A DNA stretch of 64,000 bases, from NCBI GenBank assembly GCA_015179045.1, contig WHUZ01000095.1:1-64000 (forward strand). Direction: 5' to 3'. The translations under genes were made by a program, and so were the position numbers. This document shows, one piece after another, positions 35,165 to 44,976 of this stretch; within the stretch, counting starts at the first letter, position 1; each line of letters starts with the position of its first letter. This DNA is from Kalaharituber pfeilii. Taxonomy: Eukaryota > Ascomycota > Pezizomycetes > Pezizales > Pezizaceae. Under the pieces are notes generated by a model. That model was given only the letters and a program-made list of their open reading frames with translations, ran no database searches and was not told the origin of the DNA.

Positions 35165-35216
35165 TGCTATGGCCTACATGGCAGCATGCGAGTAATGATA
35201 TTTTTTTTTTTTTTTT
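35165..35216 (+). mobile_element. Miniature element core followed by T instead of A
   Basis: TGCTATGGCCTACATGGC then AGCATGCGAG and TAATGATAT match subfamily A in plus orientation, but the adjoining homopolymer is T16 rather than A. No target duplication is visible. Confidence 0.55.
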
Positions 35217-35594
35217 CGCGATTGGCACTCGCTAAAATGTTAGTCTGGCTTGGAGCGCGCATAAAAAGCAGAGGCCGAGCAAACAAAAGTTCACAATATT
35301 TGCAAGACAGCAAATCAAACTAGTCAGCATCAACTACAGTACCAAACTACGTGCAGGGTTAAGCACTAAGCACAGTATTCGAATGCATGTGGGGTGCATT
35401 CAATTGTCTTGTCGCAATCGCAGGCATGCGGTACTCCTCGTTGTGAGATAATTTTGGGGTTGGTCTTCAAGAACTACTATTCAAATCATTATCCTATAAG
35501 TAGTAGTCTACGAAGAAACAACTTGCCAACTACAGTAATGAACAGGTGCAGAATTGGTGCACTTACCAGAACAAGCATTTTCGGAAATCGGAGC

Positions 35595-35595
<1 letters not shown>

Positions 35596-35625
<30 letters not shown>

Positions 35626-35642
35626 ATCAGAACTCGCATACT
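35596..35642 (-). mobile_element. Truncated miniature poly(A) retroposon, subfamily A
   Basis: A 23-T run then AAAATATATCAG and AACTCGCATACT, only the last ~20 nt of the core. GGAGCT is repeated on both sides (35590-35595 and 35643-35648). Confidence 0.55.
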
Positions 35643-37549
35643 GGAGCTATTAAGTAAGTGGGTGTATGCCTCGTCCCGCCTTTGTAATAAATCCTTGGCG
35701 ATTGCTTCGTGGCGCCAAATTGATCACGCAATTCTGAGCTTTACCAGGTAATAAATACTGCTTCTGGCTGCGCATGCAACGCTGTCATCTGTAGTTGTTG
35801 TCATGTCAAAATGGCGCCATTGTAAGTAGCAATGGAGACATCAAGAGGTTCCGGATGGTGATCCAACCAGGGTTTCGTCCTAACTTCGAACACATCTACC
35901 AAACAGAACAACGTGGCAAGGAGGTCGGCATCGTTATGTGTACTCTACCCCACATAAGTCGCGTGCTGAATGCCAGAAAGCACATATGAGGGTGTGAGCG
36001 CGACAGCCTAAAATTAAGCTTAACCAGACCTCAAGGGAGTAATGCTAGTTAGCGTGCCTACTGAAATGGTCGTCAACGATTTGGTCAAGTACTGCAACCG
36101 GCTCATGTTTGGGAAATTGCGGCCTCCAGGAAATGACAGCTGATTTGGCAAGCCTTGACCACAGTCTCATGTCAACGGGCTGCATCATCGAGAGCGCTGG
36201 ATTGGGTGCGCTCCATCCCGTGCCGGCAGTTATATCCAACCGATCTAGTATTTTCCAGGTCAACAGGTACTTTGTTTACTAATACTTGTAATCGGGCATT
36301 TGTTTTTCCGGGTTGTTTGCCTTACACGATCTGAACCAAAGCATTGATTATCCCGGGACAAGCCGTTTTTCATGTGACTTAGACCTCTGACACTGTACCG
36401 AGTAAATCGGAATATTATGGATATGACACTTCACTTGAAACGAATCGGGCTCCTTGAAGTACAGTTTCTTGTTTTTTTTTTTTTTGGTTCAGTGTTAGTA
36501 GGCTCTGCTTGACTATAGCGAGGCACGGCTAACATACATGAAGGTTAGTAATAGAATAAGCACAAGAAGGAAAAGAATAGATAATCATATCCCGGTTTCG
36601 CTTTGAATTAATAAGCTCTTACACGTCAGGAGTGCTTTACGACGTTGATTTGATGTTCGGGCAATCTACCCTCCACATTACGAGACTACCTCCGCATATT
36701 GCAATCATTCCGAGCGATTGACTATCCGCTTGCTCTTATAGCGGCGGTCTGGAAGCCGTGATAAGACTGATGTCCCGGAACGCCGGGTCATTCACGGATG
36801 ACGATCAATATGAACCAAAAATGTCATCTCATACCCCCTGCTTCCATGATCCTCACACTACACAGAATTTGTCAGCTCGGCGCATGGATTGCAGATGCAC
36901 GACGGGTTTGAGGCACACACCAGTATGTACCGAGGATCTACGGTCATAAGTGGCTAAAAGGCATGTTAAATATACAGAAATAAATCATCTGGGCTGCTAT
37001 CAGTATCTTTCTGGCATCTTGACACGATGTATGGATTGACCCATGGTGGTATCTATCGAGCATGTTAACTGTATGGTGTAGCCATGAGAGCTTACACCAT
37101 TCACGCCTAAATGATGTGATTTGGCAACCAGCAATTCACGCTTGCCCACGTACCTGAAAAGCACAACGCACCTGGTAGTTGAGGGCCCCACGCTTAGATG
37201 TTACTGTTTTCAGGACAGATGCAACACATAACAAAGGTAATTGCGTTGAAATAGTTGTATTTGTTTGAGAGCGCGTCTGCACGGAGATAAAGTTGAATGT
37301 GAGCCCTCAACCGCAAAACATACAAGGCAGAAAGTCCGCATATTTCGTCACATTCCGGTCGCGGAACACTGTCCCAGGCTTCACCCTGATACCGAACCAT
37401 TTCACTGAAGATTAATTTCTACTTTTTTTCCTCCTTTTTTTTAGCTTGTCAGAGTGCTTAACTGGTGGAATTTGCTTTCTTGTGATTGACGTCATTTATC
37501 ACTTCAAAGACATTTCTAAACCCGAGTCTTCGTCATTGTCTCAGCCTCG

Positions 37550-38458
37550 ATGGAACCTTCGTGCGCCCAAATCGACCATATAGTCATCCTCTTAACTTAC
37601 GCCGAGCTCAGGTCCCCACCCTCCTGGCTGACCAGCAACTTCACGCTAACACCAGGAGGCGTCCACGCTGACGGCCGAACGGAAAACAAACTGATCCTAT
37701 TTCAAGACGGCTCTTACATTGAGCTGATCGCCTTCATCAACGATGATCCTACGCTGAAGGAAGGCCATCGATGGGGCAAGAAGCAGCCTGGTCTAATTGA
37801 CTTTGCACTCACATCGCCTACAGATCCTGGCGGAGGAGATTCTGCTGCAGTGAATTATGAGGCACTGAAGCGGCGAATAAGCACAGCCAGGTCCCCAGGG
37901 GCGTCCTTGGGGATTGAGTTTCTAGAGCCTGTCGAAGGTGGGCGAAAGAGACAGGATGGCACCGAGGTGAAGTGGAAAGTTACGATTCCTACGCTTGCAG
38001 GACACGGGGCGAAGGGAGCGTATGCTTCCATGATCGCGGGGTCGGTCCCATTCTGGTGTCACGATGTCACCTCAAGGTCTCTTCGGGTCGATTCAGCAGA
38101 TAAAGAAGCAACGACACATCCTAGCGGTGTGAAGGGCATAGCACAATTCTCAGTGATCGTCCCCCCCCAGAAACTGGAGAGCTATATCGATCTATACTCC
38201 CTCATACTGAATACCAAGCCTGTCAGGGTGTTTGGCACAGCAAGACTGGAGCTCGAGGCACCGATCAAAACCCTCGGACTGGTAAAGCCATGGGTGTTTA
38301 TCGAGACACCTGGCTTTGACATCGAGCGGCACCGACTGGTAACAAGAGGCGTAGAAATTGTGGAGATTGCTTTAAGAATCGGAGCTCAGGGTGGCGGTGT
38401 AGGAGTTGCGAGAGACTCAGTGCAAGAAGAAGGCATCTGGATTCACTTCCTGAAGTAA
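37550..38458 (+). CDS. Glyoxalase-like domain protein
   Basis: A single uninterrupted frame of 302 residues from ATG 37550 to TAA. The start MEPSCAQIDHIVILL gives the first beta strand and a His of the glyoxalase-like (vicinal oxygen chelate) fold, followed by a NKLILFQDGSYIELIAF strand with its Glu, the usual pattern of PF13468-type proteins. The C-terminal half repeats the fold (FSVIVP, ETPGFDIER). Members bind a metal and act on small electrophiles or have unknown substrates; this one is intact and of normal length for fungal homologues. No intron is needed. Neighbours are repeats, so context gives no hint of substrate. Confidence 0.85.
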   Translation: MEPSCAQIDHIVILLTYAELRSPPSWLTSNFTLTPGGVHADGRTENKLILFQDGSYIELIAFINDDPTLKEGHRWGKKQPGLIDFALTSPTDPGGGDSAAVNYEALKRRISTARSPGASLGIEFLEPVEGGRKRQDGTEVKWKVTIPTLAGHGAKGAYASMIAGSVPFWCHDVTSRSLRVDSADKEATTHPSGVKGIAQFSVIVPPQKLESYIDLYSLILNTKPVRVFGTARLELEAPIKTLGLVKPWVFIETPGFDIERHRLVTRGVEIVEIALRIGAQGGGVGVARDSVQEEGIWIHFLK

Positions 38459-39239
38459 AAATGATGGAGCGCGACTGTCGCCAGCGAGGCAACCCCCATC
38501 ATGTTATTTCTGTTTCATACCTCAACTGAAATTCCTCGTTACCCAGCATTTTGGTGCATGAATGAAGTCTTACTTGTTGTTTCTTTTGCTTAGCAGGCAG
38601 CGCGGCATATCTTGGGGTTGGTTTTTACGTATGTAGCATAACTGACGATGAATGAAGCATTGGTGACTCGAATGGTGATTTTTGCTTGAGAATTCTAGAA
38701 GTAATACACATACATGAGCTATGTCTGCATCACCTGAAGCCAGACAAGGTCCCATGGCACTGAGCCCAGTTAAAGACAACACCTTGAGCCGGCATTATTA
38801 TTGCAGGTTGAAGAGTTCCAGTGTGTCCTACAACCAGTCATCATATTACCTGCCTGTCAGTTTAACATACATAACTCTCACCACGTAGGAAGTTCGCCAG
38901 CACTACTGTACTAAGTTGCCCATTGGAATTGGCCAACTACAATTCTTTCTCTACATGAACGTTTCCTGCTGCACATACAAAACAGAGCTCCGCACTTCCC
39001 AGAAACAGGTCCCAGAGATCGCCTCTCCGCGACGTGACTGCACTGCACAAGTGCTTATAAACGTACGCCCAACGCAGGAGAAATAACTCATGGCCCAGAT
39101 CTCTAGCGCTGGTTGTGTTGCTCGCTCGAAAGCCACGAGCTACCTGAGTAGATGCTCCCTTCAGGCAAACGCTAACCGACGGCCATCCTATGTACGTAAC
39201 CTCACCATAGCTCAACAGGTGCAAGGTTTGGAAAAGAAA
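38459..39239. other. Intergenic, no supported gene
   Basis: Open frames on both strands between 38937 and 39338 are not recognised; part may be upstream sequence of the LINE fragment that follows. Confidence 0.4.
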
Positions 39240-39506
39240 ATGGCCAGGAGAGATGAGAACACATCTCGACGGCCTGCCCGGCATGGAAGAAAAGAATACC
39301 TGGAGGACTAGACGACCTGAAGACGCCGCCGAAGACAAGGGGGAAGGGAGAGGGGGAGGGGGCGATTTTTTGACGGAAATCTTGACATGGGCGGGACAGG
39401 ATTAGCGGATTATCATGCTAGTTTTACTTTATTATTTCCTATTTTCTCATCTATATGTATCTACTTAAACCTCGCCATAGCCTTTCAGGCGGCATGCGAG
39501 TAATGA

Positions 39507-39536
<30 letters not shown>
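39240..39536 (+). mobile_element. LINE 3' fragment (C-terminus and 3' UTR) with poly(A)
   Basis: The last codons read GDFLTEILTWAGQD then TAG (about 39361-39405), matching the C-termini of the two other LINE copies in pattern. A short T-rich 3' UTR follows, and the end is CTCGCCATAGCC then TTTCAGGCGGCATGCGAG, TAATGATAT and about 26 A. The 5' boundary is uncertain. Confidence 0.7.
39471..39536 (+). repeat. LINE 3' terminal block identical in design to miniature subfamily A
   Basis: The terminal ~38 nt plus poly(A) of the LINE copy. Compare 39716-39761 and 44919-44976. This is the reference for calling subfamily A a LINE-tail derivative. Confidence 0.8.
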
Positions 39537-39537
<1 letters not shown>

Positions 39538-39761
39538 ACCTGATCGAACCTCCAGAGAACAAGGACAAGGACCCCTTGGCGGATATACTGGAATGGGCGG
39601 ACACCTGAGCTGAGGGACATTTCACTAAACAATTTTCCTTTTATAATTCTCCTTTCTCATATATTTACTATCACGGACCGTACCTCCTTATTTTCCTTTC
39701 TCACATGTATTTAACCTTGCCATAGCTCCTAGGGCGGCACGCGAGTAATGATATAAAAAAA
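39537..39761 (+). mobile_element. LINE 3' fragment, second copy, directly after the first
   Basis: Coding end DPLADILEWADT then TGA, then a T-rich 3' UTR ending CTTGCCATAGCTCCTAGG, GCGGCACGCGAG, TAATGATAT and seven A. It begins right after the poly(A) of the previous copy, so one inserted at the end of the other. Confidence 0.72.
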
Positions 39762-39886
39762 GGCGGCCAACATGACAAGAGTTATACGCATGCTCTGGGA
39801 TTCGAAGGACCCCATATCACTGCCTGGCATTGAGAAGGAGAAACACAGTAATGGTATATGCTACACCACTGCAGGACAACCTCCTG

Positions 39887-39955
39887 TCTTTCCTTTATTT
39901 TTTATTAAAAAAAATATTCACGTAACCCCGCTTACTGCTATTCGCTATGGCAGGG
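39887..39955 (-). mobile_element. Miniature poly(A) retroposon, subfamily B
   Basis: T/A-rich tract then ATTCACGTAACCCCGC and TTACTGCTATTCGCTATGGC. Flanks CAACCTCCTG (39877-39886) and CAGCCTCCTG (39956-39965) are a 10-bp duplication with one mismatch. Confidence 0.75.
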
Positions 39956-40034
39956 CAGCCTCCTGATAGAGTAGTTAGGATCCAACCAGAGTAATTACAA
40001 GAGGATCTTCTCTCAGCTCTTGACGTTTGGTTTG

Positions 40035-40037
<3 letters not shown>

Positions 40038-40066
<29 letters not shown>

Positions 40067-40130
40067 TATTTTTATTTTTATTTTAATTTTTTTCATTTTT
40101 CATTTTTTTTTTTTTTTTTTTCATTTTTTC
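40038..40130. repeat. (TTTTTA)n tract and T-rich run
   Basis: About eight TTTTTA units then imperfect poly(T), followed by CATTACTCG, which matches the inner end of subfamily A; this may be a truncated, expanded element tail. Confidence 0.75.
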
Positions 40131-40761
40131 ATTACTCGTGGGTAGCTCTGTTTGGAAGCACGACCAACTTGCATGAAAACAGACACGCCAGATACCTACT
40201 TACACATCCTGCCTCTTCTCTCGACTGTTCGCCGCACGGCTTCAGTCAGCCTGCAGTTGTCCGTAATTACTAATTGCGTTTGGGAACCAGTACATCCCAC
40301 CTCGCAGGTTCAGTTAGAAACTTTTCCAGATTTATAGGAAAAGCCAGGGCAACACATCAAACTATTATGATGCATAAGATATACATGATCACGTCCTGGA
40401 ACGCACTGCTTCGATATCTACTTCATCTTGGCTCCCAAGGCGGCCCCTGGAGCTCAATCAACAGCTACAGTAATGTATCTATAGCTGCCCAAATCCAGAA
40501 CCATAGACGTATGCAGAACTATTGTTAGGATTTACCTCTGAGGGGCTCTAGGGACATCGAGATATCCACCAAAGTTAACCATAAGAAACAGGGCACCCAG
40601 GACATTTGAATGCCAAGTCCAGGAAGCTTTTCCCGGACTTCATTATCTGAAAGGTTTTATTTGTAGACAGATACTAAGCCCTGTTCATATCAAGATTGTT
40701 CCCTCAGTCCTCAAATTACAAGCCTTTATATAGTTATCCTTACGTGAATTAATTAAGCGTG
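40131..40761. other. Intergenic, no supported gene
   Basis: No recognisable coding region between the T-rich tract and the minus-strand LINE copy. Confidence 0.45.
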
Positions 40762-41531
40762 CAAAGAGAGTCTGAGCATGAGAACACCTTAAGGGCTATG
40801 ACGAGGTCAACTAGAAAGGAGATGTGAGAAAATAAAGATATTAAAAGGCAAATAGGAAAGCTAATATGTCAGAACTAACGCCCCTTGACTATATACATAC
40901 CTTATGGAATACTTCCCGCCACGTCATCTCTCCGCACACAGCATCAGCTCCAGAAGGGGACCTGTATCGCGCTCTTCGCCTGCATCAGGTCTTTTTATCC
41001 CCTCTAGGCTTTTGCCACCACACCTCGCACCTGGCCCGCGTATGTGCGGTTGTTTCCTCCTCCGGCCCGCATCATCTGCACTCCGGACCATTTGCTTGTC
41101 CTATCTTGAACTTCCATGATCTCAGGCCTTTCCAACTCAGTAGCCTGCCTAATGTCCTTGTGAATCTTCCTAGCGTTTGGGGGGTCCTATCGCTTAGGCA
41201 TAGTCTGTCCCTTTCCTCTGCCCGGCCCTACAGCTCTTTGCTGTTATATTTGTGCCTGCCTCTGTCACCTCTGTCACCACCTCATCCTGGTATGAATGAG
41301 TATTCCCACCTGGGCAGCCCTGTCAGCCTCCTCGTTGCCCAGATCCCTTATGTCCCTTGACCAACATTATTGCGCTCCCTCACTGCTCACCTCTCACATG
41401 CCTCTCGATAGGTATTTCTGGCCCCATACGGTGTTGATCTCTCCACTTCTGCCCTCGATAGCCTTAAAATGGCAACCTTGGAGTCTGTGATAACTAGCAG
41501 CTCCTCCTCCTCCTCCTCCTCCTCCTCCTCC

Positions 41532-41578
<47 letters not shown>

Positions 41579-41790
41579 TTCCAGGGCTCACAATATAGCA
41601 AGCAGTTCCGCATCATTGAATATGGCTCTCGTCCCCAGATACATTGACTTCACCCTTCCGGCTCTCCAGTTGCCAGCTTCGGCTCTTCCTCTTAACTCAC
41701 TGCCATCTGTGTATGCGCTTTCCATCCCTCGTCTTCTGCCCTGGCTATTGTCTGTTCCGACCCTCCCTAAGGTCAGCTAGCCCTAGTTTA
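40762..41790 (-). mobile_element. LINE 3' half (RNase H and CRWCG knuckle), decayed
   Basis: Read on the minus strand from 41790: YTDGSELRGR (catalytic Asp region of RNase H), FNDAELLAIL, an acidic run, VITDSKVAIL (another RNase H Asp), then MLVKGHKG and, after a shift, NEEADRAAQVG, the end of RNase H. Further on GPECR-stop-CGPEEE matches the CRWCG zinc-knuckle start of the copy at 44.2 kb, with Trp changed to TGA. The 3' end is marked by GACCTCGTCATAGCCCTTAA at about 40786-40806. Several stops and frameshifts make it inactive. Confidence 0.82.
41501..41578. repeat. (CTC)n(ATC)n compound microsatellite inside LINE RNase H
   Basis: About 11 CTC units followed by about 15 ATC units. In the minus-strand LINE frame it reads as a run of Asp then Glu placed between two RNase H motifs. 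Confidence 0.9.
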
Positions 41791-42444
41791 GAGATGTTCA
41801 GGTCCGATCGTGAATCACAGCTTTAGTGATGAAATTTTTTTTCCTCTCTCTCTCCTCGTTCATGGGAGAGGCCCCTCTAGGCTTAATACATTCCTTGTCA
41901 ACCGTTGAAGCTACAGTAATTCCCAGACTGGTATACATGACTTAATATCCAACTACAATGGCCTCCTCAGTGCCATCAAGACTCATCTCGTTTTCTGAAC
42001 TATAACAGCGAGTGTAGCGGGCACAGCGAGTATAAAACGGTGAGTATAAAGGGCACAGTGAGTGTAAATTCAGGAGTTTTATAGGTAAGTCATCAATATA
42101 GAATTGATAGCTCGCTTTCTTTGTAATTCAACCTTCTTAATATTCCAAGCTATAAGCTGAGGTAAGACATATTATTGTCATGTATACATATTAAACAACA
42201 GAAGAAGCAAGATGTAAGCTGAATCCAAGTTATGGTCATGATATTTCTATGCGTTACCAGCATTATTACCTCATAATAGCTCTTGCGTGCTATATGAGCA
42301 GCATTTTCTAGAAAAGACAAGTGTTATAGCAGATGATCATGAGAACTTCAGCCGCAGTATGGCGATATCGTAATGTCTTGGCTCAGGTACTATTATGCTT
42401 GCGACAACGTCATAGTTTCTATTTTGTATATCAACCAACACGGC
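41791..42444. other. Intergenic, probably further LINE-derived or non-coding
   Basis: No motif recognised. A CGAGTGTA/GTATAAA short repeat occurs near 42008-42070. Confidence 0.4.
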
Positions 42445-42454
42445 CATAAGCCAA

Positions 42455-42456
<2 letters not shown>

Positions 42457-42492
<36 letters not shown>

Positions 42493-42529
42493 ATCATTAA
42501 TCGCGTGCCGCCCTGAGGGCTATGGCGAT
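42457..42529 (-). mobile_element. Miniature poly(A) retroposon, subfamily A, 12-bp target duplication
   Basis: A 32-T run then AAATATCATTAATCGCG and TGCCGCCCTGAGGGCTATGG. CATAAGCCAATC is repeated perfectly at 42445-42456 and 42530-42541. Confidence 0.9.
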
Positions 42530-42640
42530 CATAAGCCAATCATAATACTTGATATGCATAGCCTGTATGAGGTCGCAGGTGCAGCAGGGCGAGTCGACCG
42601 GACCCGCTAAGTCCACCAGTGATATAGACCGTTTAGGCAA

Positions 42641-42705
42641 CACCTTTTTTTTTTTTTTTTTTCCCTAATATCATTGGTTGCATGCCGCCCTAAGGGCTAT
42701 GGCGA
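42641..42705 (-). mobile_element. Miniature poly(A) retroposon, subfamily A
   Basis: An 18-T run then TAATATCATTGGTTGC and ATGCCGCCCTAAGGGCTATGG. TTTAGGCAA is repeated at 42632-42640 and 42706-42714. Lies about 100 bp from the previous copy. Confidence 0.82.
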
Positions 42706-42729
42706 TTTAGGCAATATCACCACTTTGAA

Positions 42730-43758
42730 TAATGAAACATGAAATCTCATCATAGCCCTCAGGATCCTATACGAGGGGGGAAAAAAGGAAATAATAAGAA
42801 AAAGGAAATACTTCCAGTCCATTACAAACCCAATACTGGTCACTATCTCCATAATGCCATTAAGCTCATAGTGATATGGAAAACAATATTGACCCTAGGA
42901 TGTTGGCACCATGAGCCCATAGCTTGTGCCTGCATGTATGGTTAGGTCTTTTTTTTCCAATGGAAAAAAGGTATGGAAAAAAAAAAGGTGTGCAGATGAT
43001 GCAGAGAGTCAAAGTCAATAATGCTGTGTATAAACTCCATGGTTTTCACCTGCGAATACAAAAAGCTTTATTCGCGAGCGGACCGGGCGTTTCGTACAAA
43101 AAAGCGAGGGGACCAGAACAGAGAGTACTTTTAGAGGTAGCCTGTTTCTCAATCTAGAGTCCTCTTCAGAAACCTTGTGCCTTCTTCGTTATTCTTTCAT
43201 CTTGAAACATTAGCCTTCTCCCTTCGACCAAGTCCCTCTCCCCTTGTATGAATGCCTGGACTGATTCCAGGTTAGCTAATCCTTCAGCTATGTCTCGTCT
43301 CGTGCCTTGGAGTGAGCCTGTGAGGGATCTCGTCACTGTATACTGCCACCTCTCCAGATTCCTCTGCTTGAATGCCGCGTCCGTCCCCATAGAGTGCTGC
43401 ATCTATGCCCATCCTGCCCAGCATTCAGTAGTCCGGTAAATGCTAGTGTGGATTTGTCTTTGCTTGCTTGGGCTCAGCCCTGTTTCCTCCAGCCATTGGC
43501 TCTCAGCACATAAATCTACGGGAAGTCATACATGCACTGCACAAAGGTATATAAACAAAGTGATGTTGCTTGATATATGCTGCGGTGTCCCTAGAAATAT
43601 ATACCCTTCAAGACCGTGATAACGATTCTCTCTATTAGTTCACCCAAAGTCCTTTGTAATCGAGCAATTCGGAATTTCGCCTACTAGTATATACGGGCGT
43701 CGTTACAAGCCAGTTTTACACTTGTGTAGGTGACGTTTTAAAAGCTCTTCCTACCCCC
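42730..43758. other. Intergenic; one unidentified minus-strand frame
   Basis: A 78-codon minus frame (43166-43402) contains LEGRRLMFQDERI-like charged sequence of unknown nature; nothing else supported. Confidence 0.4.
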
Positions 43759-43791
43759 TTTTTTCTTTCTTTTTTTTAATATCATTACTCG
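43759..43791 (-). mobile_element. Truncated miniature poly(A) retroposon, subfamily A
   Basis: T-rich tract then AATATCATTACTCG. An imperfect repeat of AAAGCTCTTCCT (43741-43752) appears after it as AAAGCATTCCT. Confidence 0.5.
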
Positions 43792-43849
43792 TAAAGCATT
43801 CCTCGCCTTAACTTTCTACCTATCTCATCAGCTTCACCAGGGCGTCCTG

Positions 43850-43929
43850 CCCTGCCATGGCGAACAGCTGCACGCGGGATCACGTGAAATAAAAAAAAGA
43901 AAGAAAAAAAAAAAAAAAAAAAAAAAAAA
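43850..43929 (+). mobile_element. Miniature poly(A) retroposon, subfamily B, 13-14 bp target duplication
   Basis: CCCTGCCATGGCGAACAGC then TGCACGCGGGATCACGTG and a long A-rich tail with two G. CCAGGGCGTCCTG is repeated perfectly at 43837-43849 and 43930-43942; an extra A extends it to 14. The repeat starts the sequence that runs into the LINE coding part. Confidence 0.9.
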
Positions 43930-43974
43930 CCAGGGCGTCCTGTTCGCCTTCCTTGCCATCTGTAGCGCGGGGGG

Positions 43975-44976
43975 CATGGACGTAGCAGTGTTATGGATCA
44001 AGGATCATAAAGGTGTTGAAGGCAATGAGAGGGCCGACAGAGCGGCCAAGATCGGGGCCCTCCTACCTTACCAAGACGAGACCGTGATAGAGGTAGGGTT
44101 GCGAGAACCCAAAGGGCAAGAGAGAGAACTATCATAGGCGGGGCCTAAGCTACGGACCACCGGAGCGCCTCGGTGGTCAGGTCACCACGCTAGCGGGACT
44201 TCTGGGGGGCAAGCGCCTCAGAGCCTGGAGACACAAGAGAGCCCAGAGTGCAGGTGGTGCGGAGAGGGCGGATCACATCTGGAACAGATGCAGTGTATCC
44301 CTCGGGCACGCGAAATCGTCAAATTTCGTCTCACCCAAAAAAGGATTAAGACTTCTTCTTGGGAGTATCTGTGCACAGCGCAAGGACATCTACTGGCCAA
44401 TGGAGGCCTCGAATTTGGCTCATCACAGACTCTGCAGGGGCACCTGTCGTCATCTGAGCTCCATAGCCAAGCTCTTTTGAGATGGGACGAAATTTTACGA
44501 TTTCGCGTGCCCGCGGGATGGAGACGGAAGTGGCCAGGGGGGGGTGGACGCGGCGAGAAGTCCACCGAAGGCGAAGGAGGGCGAGAGGGACCCTTAGCCG
44601 AGATGCTGGGGTGGGCGGGACGTTGACTTTCTTTCCTTTTCAAGTTCTCTTCCGCTATCGGGTGGGTAGGGCGATGAAGAGGCGGAGCCTATCCCTTGCG
44701 GGCGCGAAACTGTGGCAAATTGGCTCAGGTCAAAACGCAAGAATTCAAACCGCTTCTGGCTTCGGCAGTGATGGTTTGGGTTTAACTTCACTCAGTCGTG
44801 CTCAGATTCTGAGTAATGAGGTTCCCTGGCCCAATCGGTTCCTGGCCTCGGCAATTTGTCTGTGTTTCATGCCCCCAGGGGATAAACCATCTTTCCTTAG
44901 TCTCCTTTTGTAGTTAACCTCGTCATAGCCCACAGGGCGGCATGCGAGTAATGATATAAAAAGAAAAAAAAATAAA
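43975..44976 (+). mobile_element. LINE 3' end: RNase H tail, zinc knuckle, C-terminus, 3' UTR
   Basis: Plus-strand frame from 43976 reads LWIKDHKGVEGNERADRAAK, the final helix region of a LINE RNase H domain. After a frame change SPECRWCGEGGSH gives the C-terminal zinc knuckle, interrupted by a nested MITE (44303-44513). The frame ends GPLAEMLGWAGR then TGA at 44624-44626. A 290-bp 3' UTR follows, ending CTCGTCATAGCCCAC, AGGGCGGCATGCGAG, TAATGATAT and an A-rich tail. Domain order matches Tad-clade fungal LINEs. The reverse transcriptase is not in the window. Confidence 0.82.
44303..44513. mobile_element. 211-bp MITE inside the LINE zinc-knuckle region
   Basis: Inverted ends CGGGCACGCGAAATCGT and following ~12 bp at 44303-44333, complement at about 44484-44513, one mismatch. 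It separates CRWCGEGG...QMQCIP from the rest of the LINE C-terminus. No target duplication recognised. Confidence 0.7.

Larger units (their letters stand above)
35087..37549. other. Intergenic, no supported gene
   Basis: Holds two miniature-element traces (35165-35216 and 35596-35642) and otherwise short unrecognised frames. The last 200 bp before 37550 are pyrimidine-rich (T-runs near 37420-37442), likely the promoter of the glyoxalase-like gene. Confidence 0.5.

Noticed and set aside
40866..41780. Long plus-strand frames (Pro/Leu/Ser-rich, and a poly-Ser frame)
   Set aside because: They are the antisense of the LINE RNase H region on the minus strand; the poly-Ser stretch is the microsatellite.
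22789..41790. Stops in transposase and LINE frames as proof of RIP
   Set aside because: The clearest changes (Trp TGG to TGA) are not the CpA-type change favoured by RIP; only a CAA to TAA change in the WD40-type gene fits. A dinucleotide index over whole elements would be needed.
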